A DNA stretch of 64,000 bases from Pseudomonadota bacterium (GTDB lineage Bacteria; Pseudomonadota; Gammaproteobacteria; Steroidobacterales; Steroidobacteraceae). Below, one piece after another: positions 52,484 to 61,376 of the stretch (positions within the stretch are counted from its first letter, which is position 1; each line of letters begins with the position of its first letter). Location: assembly GCA_016713725.1 (NCBI GenBank), contig JADJOO010000016.1, positions 1-64,000 on the forward strand, read 5' to 3'. The notes beneath the pieces were generated by a model. It saw nothing but the letters and a program-made list of their open reading frames with translations, was not told where the DNA came from and ran no database searches. The translations under genes were made by a program, and so were the position numbers.

Positions 52484-52614
52484 GTGAGGAAGGCGAGGAA
52501 GGCGAGGAAGGAGCAAGAAAGGCAGGAAAGGCAGGAAAGGCAGGAAAGGCAGGAAGGTCGGGAGGGATCGGCCTTCTTGGCTTTTCTGTCCTTCCTGTCC
52601 TTCCTAGCCTCTCC
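52484..52614. repeat. G/A-rich tandem-repeat hairpin downstream of ftsX
   Basis: Left arm: three GAGGAAGGC-type units then four GGAAAGGCA units; right arm: CTTTTCTGTCCTTCCTGTCCTTCC and CTAGCC. The ftsX TAG stop (CTA at 52615-52617 on the plus strand) begins the arm on the minus strand. Same design as the TTAGGGG elements with a different unit; may act as a terminator between ftsX and rpoH. Confidence 0.75.
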
Positions 52615-53529
52615 CTACTTCGGCTCGATTTCGCGCAGCTCGCGCGTGGCCACAATGAACGAACCGAGCCAGCCGAGCAGCGCGCCGCCCAGCGGCAACG
52701 CGACCCAGCCAACGATGCCGACGCCCTGCAACTCGAACTGGCTGCCATACAGGCCCGCAATGCGCTGCACCGGTGCGTTCAGCACCGCGACGACAATGGC
52801 GACGATGAGGCCTGCAATGAGGCCGCCGGCCAACCCGTACCAGACGCCGTTGTAGAGGAAAGGTCGACGCACGAAGGCGTCACTGCCGCCCACGAGTTTC
52901 GTCACTTCGATTTCGCCGCGGCGGTTCTCTATGTCGAGGCGGATGGTGTTGCCGATGATCACGAGGATGCCGAGCGCGAACAGCACGGCTGCCAGAAAGA
53001 CGCCTCGTCGAATCACGTCGAGGATTGCGTTGAAGCGGCTGACCCACTCGGTGTCGAGTTGCACGATGTCGACGCCGTCGACCTTCTTGATCTCGTTCGA
53101 GAGTTCCTGGACGCGACCTGCGTCGCGGTACTCGGCGTCCGGTCGCACCACGAGCGCGTGCGGCAGCGGATTGTTCTTGAGGGCATCCAGCGCGGCGCCG
53201 AAACCCGAGTTGCGGCGAAATTCCGCAAGCGCGACATCGGCTTCGATCAACGTGACCTCGTCGACGTCGCGGCGCTGGCGGATGCGCTCGGCCGCGCGCT
53301 TCGCCTGGTCCAGCGACGCGTTCGGCTTCATGTAGACGGAGATGTCAAGCGCGCTGTTCCAGCCGCCGCTCGCGACACGCACGTTCTGCACCAGCACGTG
53401 CAGGCAGGCCGGCAGCGCCAGCGCGATGCCGATGACGACGATCGTCAGCATCGTCGCGAAGGGCTGCTGCCAGAGCCGCCCCAGCGAGCCCACCAGCGTC
53501 TGCACGTGCCGTTCGAACCATTGGTTCAT
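52615..53529 (-). CDS. ftsX: Cell-division protein FtsX
   Basis: 304 residues, four membrane helices (about 26-46, 180-205, 235-260, 275-295) with a large periplasmic loop after the first. MNQWFERHVQTLVGSLGRLWQQPFATMLTI at the start and LVGGSDAFVRRPFLYNGVWYGLAGG are FtsX hallmarks. With FtsE it controls cell-wall hydrolases at the septum. The ATG overlaps the ftsE stop (ATGA). Confidence 0.94.
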   Translation of the reverse strand: MNQWFERHVQTLVGSLGRLWQQPFATMLTIVVIGIALALPACLHVLVQNVRVASGGWNSALDISVYMKPNASLDQAKRAAERIRQRRDVDEVTLIEADVALAEFRRNSGFGAALDALKNNPLPHALVVRPDAEYRDAGRVQELSNEIKKVDGVDIVQLDTEWVSRFNAILDVIRRGVFLAAVLFALGILVIIGNTIRLDIENRRGEIEVTKLVGGSDAFVRRPFLYNGVWYGLAGGLIAGLIVAIVVAVLNAPVQRIAGLYGSQFELQGVGIVGWVALPLGGALLGWLGSFIVATRELREIEPK

Positions 53530-54233
53530 GTTCGGTCCGCGCGGATTTCGGGCAAGGCCGGTTCGGGATGCGCGTCCCACGAGTCGACCGTGCGGCCTTG
53601 CGCCAGGATCACGCGCCGCACGCCGAAGCGCTCGATCAGGTGGATGTCGTGGCTCGCGATCAGCACGGTCACGCCGACTTCGTTGAAGCGCTTGAAGATG
53701 TTCATGACCTCGATCGAAAGATCGGGGTCGAGGTTGCCAGTAGGTTCGTCGGCGATCAGCAGGGCCGGCCTGCCGATGATCGCCCGCGCGATGCCGACGC
53801 GCTGCTGCTCGCCGGTCGAGAGTTCGATCGGGCGCGTTCGCTCACGGCCCAGCAGCCCTACCTGGTCGAGCGCGGCACGCACCCGCTTCTGGATGTCTTT
53901 CTCCGGCACACCGGCGATGACCAGCGGCAGGCCGACGTTGTCATAGACCGGCCGGTCCATCAGCAGCTTGTGGTCCTGGAACACGACGCCGATCTGGCGG
54001 CGGAACGCGGGGATCTTCGAGCGCGGCAGGGCAGAGGTGTTCTGCCCGTTCACGACCAGCGTGCCCTTGCTCGGCCGCTCGATCAGCGCGATCAGCTTCA
54101 GCAAAGTGCTCTTGCCCGCGCCCGAGTGACCGGTGAGAAACACCATCTCGCCACGCGCAATCTCCAGCGAGAGGTCACTGACCGCCTCGCGACCGTTCGG
54201 GTAACGCTTGGAGACGTGATCGAAACGAATCAC
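53526..54233 (-). CDS. ftsE: Cell-division ATP-binding protein FtsE
   Basis: 235 residues: Walker A GHSGAGKST, signature LSTGEQQR, Walker B LLIADEPTGNLDP, switch ASHDIHLIERF. It is the ATPase of the FtsEX complex. The start overlaps the ftsY stop by 4 bp. The tail after LAQGR is short, as in the family. Confidence 0.95.
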   Translation of the reverse strand: MIRFDHVSKRYPNGREAVSDLSLEIARGEMVFLTGHSGAGKSTLLKLIALIERPSKGTLVVNGQNTSALPRSKIPAFRRQIGVVFQDHKLLMDRPVYDNVGLPLVIAGVPEKDIQKRVRAALDQVGLLGRERTRPIELSTGEQQRVGIARAIIGRPALLIADEPTGNLDPDLSIEVMNIFKRFNEVGVTVLIASHDIHLIERFGVRRVILAQGRTVDSWDAHPEPALPEIRADRT

Positions 54234-55279
54234 GCGCCGGCCGCCATGCGCGCAGGCGACAGCACGGCGTCGACGAACGCGCCCGCATCGAACACGTCGA
54301 AGTCGGCTGCGGTTTCGCCGATGCCTATGTAACGGATCGGCAGTTTCAGCGTGTCAGCGATGGCCAGCACGATGCCACCCTTGGCCGTGCCATCGAGCTT
54401 GGTCATGACGAGGCCCGTGACCCCCACGGCTTGCTGAAACTGCTGCGCCTGCGCCAGCGCGTTCTGGCCCTGGCTGCCATCCAGCACCAGCAGCACTTCG
54501 TGCGGCGCCGTCGGGTCCAGTCGAGTGAGCACGCGACGGACCTTCTTGAGCTCGTCCATCAAGTTGCTCTGCGTGTGCAGTCGGCCTGCGGTGTCGGCGA
54601 TCATCACGTCGGCACCGCGCGCCTGTGCCGACTGCAGCGCGTCGAACGTGACCGCCGCGGGGTCGGCTCCGGCCGCTTGCGAGACGACCGGCACGTTGTT
54701 GCGCTCGCCCCAGACCTGCAGCTGTTCGATGGCAGCGGCGCGGAACGTGTCGCCGGCCGCGAGCACCACCTTGCGGCCCTCGGCGGTGAAGCGATGCGCA
54801 AGCTTGCCGATCGTGGTGGTCTTGCCCGAGCCGTTGACGCCGACCACGAGAATCACGAATGGCTTCTTCGCCGCATCGATGTCGAGCGGTTGCGCGACCG
54901 GCTGCAGGATGTCGAGCATGGCCGAGCGCAGTGCGGCGAGCAGCGCATTCAGGTCGCCGAGTTCCTTGCGCTGCACACGACCGCGCAGCGAGCCCAGGAT
55001 CTTCTCGGTGGTCTCGATGCCGACGTCGGCCGCGATCAGGCGCGTTTCGAGTTCATCGAGGACCGTCTCATCGATCTTCCCGCCAGGAATCAGGTTGGCG
55101 AGGTCGTAAGTGAGCCACGAGTCGCCACGGTTCAGCTTGGCGCGCATGCGGGCGAGCCAGCCTTGTTTCGGCGTCTCGGCCACGGCCGGTCCGGGTGCGG
55201 GACCGGCGGGCGCAGCTTCCTCGGCGTCGGGCTGGTCGCCCTCGCTGGTCTTTTTCGACCGGAAACCGAATAAGCCCAT
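54230..55279 (-). CDS. ftsY: Signal recognition particle receptor FtsY
   Basis: 349 residues: a short acidic Ala/Pro-rich A domain (1-45), then the NG domain with G1 GVNGSGKTTTIGKLA, DTFRAAAIEQLQ, G3 DTAGRLHTQSNLMDELKK, G4 TKLDGTAKGG and the closing GIGE..DFDVFDA. It docks ribosome-SRP complexes at the inner membrane. The A domain is shorter than in E. coli. Confidence 0.95.
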   Translation of the reverse strand: MGLFGFRSKKTSEGDQPDAEEAAPAGPAPGPAVAETPKQGWLARMRAKLNRGDSWLTYDLANLIPGGKIDETVLDELETRLIAADVGIETTEKILGSLRGRVQRKELGDLNALLAALRSAMLDILQPVAQPLDIDAAKKPFVILVVGVNGSGKTTTIGKLAHRFTAEGRKVVLAAGDTFRAAAIEQLQVWGERNNVPVVSQAAGADPAAVTFDALQSAQARGADVMIADTAGRLHTQSNLMDELKKVRRVLTRLDPTAPHEVLLVLDGSQGQNALAQAQQFQQAVGVTGLVMTKLDGTAKGGIVLAIADTLKLPIRYIGIGETAADFDVFDAGAFVDAVLSPARMAAGA

Positions 55280-55336
55280 GGGGTTGCGTCGTGATCCAGG
55301 CGTGTGGAGCCGCGATTGTAGCGGACCCCAAAAAAG

Positions 55337-55360
55337 AAGGGCGGGATCGCTCCCGCCCTT
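55337..55360 (-). terminator. Rho-independent terminator of the lipase gene
   Basis: Perfect 10-bp stem AAGGGCGGGA/TCCCGCCCTT with a 4-base loop, followed on the minus strand by TCTTTTTT. It lies between the lipase stop (55385) and the ftsY start (55279), isolating the two. Confidence 0.9.
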
Positions 55361-55384
55361 CGTCCTGCAGCTCGAGACTGCGCG

Positions 55385-57542
55385 TCAGTTCAGGTCGAGC
55401 ACCGTCGGGTCCTCCAGGATCACGAACGGCCCGCCTGGCGCGTTTGCCGAAGCGGCGAACTTGATGGTCTGCTTCTGCATCTCGACCGTCGCAGCGAGGC
55501 TTGCCGTCGGGTCGAACAGCGAACCGTGCGAACCCTGGCTGAAGAAGGTGTAGCCGGCACCGTCCGCGTCGTCGTTGACACCGTCGTTCGCGCCGACGGG
55601 GTTCGGGCCGAGGTCGACCAGCTTGCGCATGCCGCCCGCCGCGATCAGCCGGTCGGTCGAACTGTTCGGCACGACCGAGTCGTCCAGCACCTTGATCAGG
55701 TGCACCGGGTGCTTCGCAGTCGCGTCATTGATGTGGTTGATCGGGTCGCCCGAGTCGACCACCGCCTGGAAATCGCGGAAGAAAAGGTTGTAGGAATATG
55801 AATCCCTCACCGCGCTGGCGCTCACGGCGCCGGCGATGCGCGGGCCGAAAGTCGCCGAGTCGAGCAACAGTCTCGTGAGCACGCCGCCGGGCGCCGCGAG
55901 CGTCGCGGTGCGCAGGTCGTTGGCGAAGTGCACGAACCCGCCGCCCACGATGCCACCGAGCGACAGGCCGACGTAGCTGACACCCGTTGGGTTCACGCCC
56001 CTGCCGCAGGTTGTCCCGCCCGGTGCGCGGGCTGGTCAGGTTGATGAAGTGCGTGCCCGACGAATCGGTCACGCCGTCAGCAACGGCTGCGCCGGACGTG
56101 TTGTTGGCGAGGTCGACGTTGAACGTGCGCTCCGTCGCGCCGATGCACTGCGGCTTGGTCGCATCGCAATACAGCGGGCTGGTCTTGTCGGTGATGCCGT
56201 GCAGCGGCAGGTCGATCGACGCGACGATGAAGCACGCGTCGGCGAAGCCATCCGACATCGCGAGCGCGTCCGAGCGGTTACGCGTGATGCCGTGCTGCAC
56301 GATCGCGACCGGCCAGCCGCCCGGCGGCGCCGTGACGGGGTAGATGAACGGGCATGCCGACGTGGCGTTCGGGATCGTGACCAGCAAGGGCACCGTGACG
56401 TCTGCAACTTTCGCCGGTGCCGGGTTGAACATCGTCAGGTTGCGGCTGTCCGGATCGAGGCCGAGCGCGGGATTTGGTGCAGCCGCAGCCGACCAGAAAC
56501 CTGTAAGCACGGCCTTGTCCGACGTGGTGGCAGCCGGTGGCAGGTAGTACGGCAGGCTCGTCGAGCCGACGTAGATATTGGCCTTGCCTTGCAGGCTCGC
56601 ATTCGCCTGCTGTGTCGTGAGGCCCGTCGGCACGATCAGCGTCTGTTGCGGTGCCGCGGTCAGCGAAATCACGTTGAGCGTGTCATCGATCGACTGCGTG
56701 GAAAAGCTCCACGACAGCACAACGTCGGCGGGGTTCGTCCCAGTGGCCTGTGCGATCCCCAGATGCGCCTTGAAGAGCTGGCAGACCTGTCTCTGCGTGG
56801 CGTCCGTGAAAGTGCTGCAATCGGCGGGCGCGGCCTTGATGTCCGCATAGAGCGTATCGGGGGACATCGCGTCACCCGTCGTCGCCTTGAGGCCGTTGGT
56901 GAGGACCACGAGGTAGCCGACGTTCAGGATCTTGCCGGCATTCGGCCCGGCATTGTTCACTGCCGGCCCGGTGCTGAAGGCGAACGGCTTGAGCGGAGTA
57001 ATGCGCAGGAACTTGCCGCCGCTGTCGATATCGGGAGAAACGTCGGCCGTGAAATCGGTGCCGTACGTGAGGAGTCCTGCGACCGGACTCGCCGCACCGC
57101 TGGGCAGGAACATCAGTTGTGTCGGGTCGGCGGGATTTGCCGGCGCCTTGGTCGAAGGATTGAGCCAGAGCTTGATGATCTTCACCGAACTGGCGCCGAT
57201 CGAAGCGCTGTCGAGCGGCAGGGTGAAGCTCGTGTCGAGGCTGCTGGTGGTCGACCAACCGTCCTGCGAGTTCAGCGCGGCCTGCATTGCAGCGTTGCGC
57301 CACGGCACGGTCGGCAGATTGAGCGTGCCGTCGGGCAGCGGGGCGGCCGCCGACGGAACGAAGTACAGGTCGATCGGATACGGCAGGTTGCCTGTCGCGA
57401 TGTTGAACTTCGCGATCGCCTGCTCCGTCGGCGGCGGCGGTGATTCTGGTCCCTCACTCGACGCATGGCATCCGCCGAGCGCGATGCCTGCCAACACTGC
57501 TGCGAGCGCCGGCGCGAACGGCCTGTTCCTGGACTCGAACAT
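55385..57542 (-). pseudogene. Exported lipase/esterase lipoprotein (Pla-1/cef-like), internal deletion and frameshift
   Basis: A lipoprotein signal peptide with lipobox LGGC is followed by a beta-rich N-terminal domain and an alpha/beta hydrolase part: VAIVQHGITRNRSDAL (HG oxyanion region), SIDLPLHGI and INLTSPRTGRDNLRQ. At about 55996-56010 the frame breaks, and some 25-30 residues expected before the nucleophile elbow are absent; the rest, VNPTGVSYVGLSLGGIVGG to DDSVVPNSSTDRL and SQGSHGSLFD, continues in another frame. It resembles the Pla-1/cef family of extracellular lipases. Deletion may be real or an assembly fault. Confidence 0.78.
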
Positions 57543-57620
57543 TTGTCTATCCCCTCAGTTAAATCCGCGCGTAGCATCGCGCGTATTAGTAATCTTCACG
57601 AAGCCTACGCTCGCCTGACG

Positions 57621-58331
57621 ATGCCACGCAACAATCGCCCGGAAACTCCGCGCACGGGCCGTTTTGCCAAAGCAACAAACGGTCCGGCGGGCGGTCCCCC
57701 GACACGCCGCGTGGCTGCCCCTGCAGGCGGCCGCTTCGAAGTACGAATCATCGGTGGCGAATGGCGCGGTCGCAAGCTGCATTTCCCACCATCGGCAGGT
57801 TTGCGGCCGACTCCGGACCGAGTCCGCGAGACCGTGTTCAACTGGTTGCAATTCGAACTGGCCGGCGCACGTTGCCTGGACCTGTTCGCGGGCAGTGGCG
57901 CGCTTGGGTTCGAGGCGCTCTCGCGGGCTGCTGGTGAGGTCGTCTTCGTCGAGCACGATGCCGGGTCTGCCCGGGCGATCCGCGACATGCTCGCCCAGCT
58001 CCGTTGCGATCGCGGGCGCGTCGAACAGGTGGATGCACTGGCTTGGCTCGAGCATGGCCCGCCGGCCTCGAGACCCTTCGACATCGTGTTCCTCGACCCG
58101 CCCTACGGCGAGGCGTGGCTGCCCGTCCTGGCCGAGAAACTGGATCGTGGCGGGTGGCTCACCCCTGGGGCCTGGATCTATCTCGAAGACGCAGCGGCTC
58201 GGGGCGAGCCTCTGCTACCTGCTGGCTGGACGTTGTTACGCAGCAAGCGCGCGGGCGACGTCGGCTATCATCTCGCCCGCCGGGGCTCGCCGGTCCATAA
58301 CAACGATCACCAGGCACGGGGGAGCGAATGA
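57621..58331 (+). CDS. rsmD: 16S rRNA (guanine-966-N2) methyltransferase RsmD
   Basis: 236 residues: the conserved IIGGEWRGRKLHFPPSAGLRPTPDRVRETVFNWL, SAM motif LDLFAGSGALGFEALSRAA, and catalytic DPPYG. It methylates G966 of 16S rRNA. An N-terminal basic, disordered stretch of about 35 residues precedes the domain. Overlaps coaD by 4 bp. Confidence 0.93.
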   Translation: MPRNNRPETPRTGRFAKATNGPAGGPPTRRVAAPAGGRFEVRIIGGEWRGRKLHFPPSAGLRPTPDRVRETVFNWLQFELAGARCLDLFAGSGALGFEALSRAAGEVVFVEHDAGSARAIRDMLAQLRCDRGRVEQVDALAWLEHGPPASRPFDIVFLDPPYGEAWLPVLAEKLDRGGWLTPGAWIYLEDAAARGEPLLPAGWTLLRSKRAGDVGYHLARRGSPVHNNDHQARGSE

Positions 58332-58819
58332 GCAGTCGCGCAATGTATCCAGGCACGTTCGATCCATTTACGAACGGCCACAATGACCTGGTCCGGCGGG
58401 CGAGCCGGATCTTCGACAAGGTCGTGGTTGCCATTGCCGCGAACCCGGGGAAGGCGCCGTTGTTTCCGCTCGAGAAACGCATCGAGCTGGTCAAGATCGT
58501 GCTCGCCGACCTCCAGAACGTCGAGGTCATGGGTTACACGGGGCTCACCGTGGAGTTTGCGCGGGTCAACGGACTCAACGTGATGATGCGCGGCCTGCGC
58601 GCGGTGTCGGATTTCGAGTTCGAGTTCCAGCTTGCGACCATGAGTCGGCACCTGACCGACCAGGTCGAGACGGTGTTCCTGACGCCGACCGAGCAGTTCA
58701 ACTTCATTTCGTCGACGCTGATCCGCGAGATCGCGAGCCTCGGCGGCAACATTTCCGAATTCGTGCATCCGGCCGTGGCCGACGCCCTGCGCGAACGCTT
58801 CGCCAGGAAAGTTCTCTGA
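58328..58819 (+). CDS. coaD: Phosphopantetheine adenylyltransferase
   Basis: 163 residues: YPGTFDPFTNGHNDLV (HxGH-type TxGH motif variant), MRGLRAVSDFEFEFQLA, and FISSTLIREIASLGGN. It makes dephospho-CoA, the penultimate CoA step. Another CoA gene, coaBC, is 2.6 kb downstream. Confidence 0.95.
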   Translation: MSSRAMYPGTFDPFTNGHNDLVRRASRIFDKVVVAIAANPGKAPLFPLEKRIELVKIVLADLQNVEVMGYTGLTVEFARVNGLNVMMRGLRAVSDFEFEFQLATMSRHLTDQVETVFLTPTEQFNFISSTLIREIASLGGNISEFVHPAVADALRERFARKVL

Positions 58820-58925
58820 CGTCCGCTCGCCGGTCGCGCCATTTCGCCGCGCTTTCATCGCATATGAGCGGTGTCCTGGGCCGCCGCAGTCACGAACATG
58901 GCTGCTCACCGACCGAGGAGCCCCG

Positions 58926-59609
58926 ATGTCGTCGCTGCCGCTGCCACTTTGGCCTGAAACCGAACGTCCCCGCGCGAAGCTGCTGAAACTGGGTGCCACG
59001 GCGCTCTCGGAGGCCGAATTGCTCGCGATCCTGCTGCAGACGGGGACGCGAGGCCGCACGGCGGTCGACATCGCTCGTGGCCTGCTGGGTGAGTTCAAGT
59101 CGTTGCGCGGCCTGCTTATGGCCGAGCGGCAAGCGGTCTGCCGTACCCCCGGCCTCGGCGCGGCCAAATTTGCCCTGTTGCAGGCAGCGCTCGAGTTGTC
59201 CCGGCGCCACTATGCCGAACAGATGCTGGCTGGCCCGCCGTTGGCCAACCCCCGGGCCACCAGGGACTTCCTGCGGGCCCGGCTCCGGGACCGCGAACAT
59301 GAGGTCTTTTGCTGCCTGTTCCTGGACAATCGCCACCGGGTCATTGCCTTTGACGAGGTCTTCCGCGGTACGATCGACGGAGCCAGCGTCCACCCGCGGG
59401 AGGTCGTCAAGCTCGCGCTGACGCGCAATGCCGCAGCAGTCATCCTGGCCCACAACCACCCGTCGGGCATCGCCGAGCCCAGCCAGGCCGACGAATTGAT
59501 CACTGCACGCCTGCGGGACGCCCTTGCGCTGGTGGACATCCGGGTACTCGATCACATCGTGGTCGGGGACGGGGCCTGCGTCTCCTTTGCAGAGAGAGGC
59601 CTGCTTTAG
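58926..59609 (+). CDS. radC: RadC-family JAB/MPN domain protein
   Basis: 227 residues: a helix-hairpin-helix start (PRAKLLKLGATALSEAELLAILLQTGTRGR) and a JAMM metalloprotease-like domain with HNHPSG and a later Asp (PSQADELIT). Despite the name, a DNA-repair role is not established. Divergent placement next to coaBC is common; here rpmB follows after a repeat hairpin. Confidence 0.92.
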   Translation: MSSLPLPLWPETERPRAKLLKLGATALSEAELLAILLQTGTRGRTAVDIARGLLGEFKSLRGLLMAERQAVCRTPGLGAAKFALLQAALELSRRHYAEQMLAGPPLANPRATRDFLRARLRDREHEVFCCLFLDNRHRVIAFDEVFRGTIDGASVHPREVVKLALTRNAAAVILAHNHPSGIAEPSQADELITARLRDALALVDIRVLDHIVVGDGACVSFAERGLL

Positions 59610-59611
59610 AA

Positions 59612-59776
59612 ACAAGGGGTTAGGGGAAGGTGGGGGGGGGGAAGGGGGGGGCCACCCCCCTGCCACCCCCCCCCAAAGGGGACCACAATTAGGGGATAGG
59701 GGTTAGTCGGAGCTGCAGCTGTGGTATCCGTTTGGTCCGCACCTCCGACTAACCCCTATCCCCTAACCCCTTCCCG
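59612..59776. repeat. TTAGGGG-type hairpin between radC and rpmB, with an inner G/C-run insert
   Basis: Starts 2 bases after the radC stop with AACAAGGGGTTAGGGG; then about 70 bases of G and C runs (59630-59685) that form their own inverted repeat; then TAGGGGATAGGGGTTAGTCGGAG, a loop with AGCTGCAGCT, and CTCCGACTAACCCCTATCCCC. The G/C insert resembles the doubtful stretch at 13786-13910. Confidence 0.8.
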
Positions 59777-59867
59777 GCTTGCCTCGGTCGTGACGGACTG
59801 GTATAAAACGCGGCTCGTTTACCGGGGTCCGCCTTTCGGCCGGCCCGTCTGTCACAGGATCAGCACC

Positions 59868-60104
59868 ATGTCGAAAGTCTGTCAGGTCACCGGCAAGCGG
59901 CCGATGAGCGGCAACACCGTTTCGCACGCCAACAACCGCAAGCGCCGCCGCTTCCTGCCGAACCTGCACACGCAGCGTTTCTGGCTCGAAACGGAAAAGC
60001 GCTGGGTCAGCCTGCGCGTGTCCGGCAATGCCATGCGCACGATCGACAAGAAGGGCATCGAAGTCGTCGTGAACGAGCTTCGCGCCCAGGGCGTCAAGGT
60101 CTGA
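59868..60104 (+). CDS. rpmB: 50S ribosomal protein L28
   Basis: 78 residues: MSKVCQVTGKRPMSGNTVSHANNRKRRRF..LPNLHTQRFW is the L28 signature, full length. Followed by rpmG after 28 bp, the standard rpmBG operon. Confidence 0.97.
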   Translation: MSKVCQVTGKRPMSGNTVSHANNRKRRRFLPNLHTQRFWLETEKRWVSLRVSGNAMRTIDKKGIEVVVNELRAQGVKV

Positions 60105-60132
60105 CGGCCCGGCTGCAGCAGGAGTCACTCAC

Positions 60133-60288
60133 ATGCGCGACAAGATCAAGCTCGTTTCTACCGCCGGTACCGGCCACTTCTACACGACGACCAAGAACAA
60201 GCGCCTCCACCCGGAGAAGCTCGAGGTCAAGAAGTTCGACCCGAAAGCCCGCAAGCACGTGGCCTACAAGGAAGCGAAGATCAAGTAA
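60133..60288 (+). CDS. rpmG: 50S ribosomal protein L33
   Basis: 51 residues: MRDKIKLVSTAGTGHFYTTTKNKR ... LEVKKFDPKARKHVAYKEAKIK. It lacks the two zinc-binding cysteine pairs (zinc-free form). Normal length. Confidence 0.96.
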   Translation: MRDKIKLVSTAGTGHFYTTTKNKRLHPEKLEVKKFDPKARKHVAYKEAKIK

Positions 60289-60331
60289 TCCCTGATCGCG
60301 CTTGCCGCATCCGGTTCGACCGGGTGTCTCG

Positions 60332-60357
60332 AAGAACCCGCCCACCGGCGGGTTCTT
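60332..60357 (+). terminator. Hairpin terminator of rpmBG
   Basis: An 11-bp perfect stem AAGAACCCGCC/GGCGGGTTCTT with a 4-base loop, 43 bp after the rpmG stop, followed by GTTCTG (weak U tract). Confidence 0.7.
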
Positions 60358-60434
60358 GTTCTGCGGGGCGCCGGCCGACGAGCTCCGGCAGGACCTGTTT
60401 TTTCGGCGGCAAATAGTGGAACGTCGCGAGCCTG

Positions 60435-61250
60435 ATGCCAGAGTTACCCGAAGTCGAGACGACACGGCGCGGTGTGCGCGCGGCCATCGTCGGCCACGCC
60501 GTCACTGCCTTCGACCTGCGTGAGCCGCGCCTGCGCTGGCGCGTCGATCCGAAGCTCGTGCTCGAACTGGTCGGCCAGCGCATTCACGACGTGCGTCGCC
60601 GCGCCAAGTACCTGCTGATCGATCTCGACCGCGGCTCGCTCATCGCCCACCTCGGCATGTCCGGTAGCCTGCGCGTGATGCCGGCAGGTTCGCCGCGGCT
60701 CCTGCACGACCACTACGACCTCGTGTTCGATTCGGGCCAGTGCCTGCGCTTCAACGATCCGCGCCGCTTTGGCAGCCTGCACTGGTGTACGGGCCCGGTC
60801 GAGGATCATCCGTTGCTGGCGTCGCTCGGTCCGGAGCCGCTCGAATGCGGCCTCACGGCGGAACTGCTCGCCACCAGGGCGAAGCGCCGCAAGGCCGCGG
60901 TGAAACTGTTCCTGATGGATCAGCACGTCGTCGTGGGCGTCGGTAACATCTATGCGAGCGAGGCCCTGTTCCGAGCGGGGGTCCGCCCGCGCAGGGCCGC
61001 GGGACGGATCAAGCAGGCGGAATGGCAGCGCATCGTCGAGTCGATCCGGCAGGTTCTCGGCGAGGCGATCCACCAGGGCGGCACTACGCTGCGCGATTAC
61101 CTCAATGCGGACGGCACACCCGGCTACTTCCGCCAGAAATTATTCGTCTACGAGCGGGCTGGCGAGCCGTGCCGGCGCTGCAGAACGCCGATCCGGCACC
61201 TCGTCCAGGGCCAGCGTTCGACGTATTTCTGTCCGGAGTGCCAGAAATGA
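60435..61250 (+). CDS. mutM: Formamidopyrimidine-DNA glycosylase (Fpg)
   Basis: 271 residues: N-terminal PELPEVETTRRG with the catalytic Pro2 and Glu3, Lys in RRRAKYLL, the helix-two-turn-helix, and a C-terminal zinc finger CRRC...CPEC. It removes 8-oxoguanine. ATG 60435; complete. Confidence 0.96.
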   Translation: MPELPEVETTRRGVRAAIVGHAVTAFDLREPRLRWRVDPKLVLELVGQRIHDVRRRAKYLLIDLDRGSLIAHLGMSGSLRVMPAGSPRLLHDHYDLVFDSGQCLRFNDPRRFGSLHWCTGPVEDHPLLASLGPEPLECGLTAELLATRAKRRKAAVKLFLMDQHVVVGVGNIYASEALFRAGVRPRRAAGRIKQAEWQRIVESIRQVLGEAIHQGGTTLRDYLNADGTPGYFRQKLFVYERAGEPCRRCRTPIRHLVQGQRSTYFCPECQK

Positions 61251-61376
61251 CGGCAACGCTTGCCAGGTTCACCCCGCCACGGAGCCAGAGCCGCTGGTTA
61301 TGACCTGAGACCGCCACGCCAGAATGCGGACAGTCCCTTTGCCGCGCCCCGCGGCGCGCCCCCATAATCGCCCGCC

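Noticed and set aside
52484..52614. Tandem repeats as a CRISPR array
   Set aside because: Units are 6-9 bases, contiguous and without unique spacers; no cas genes are present anywhere in the window.
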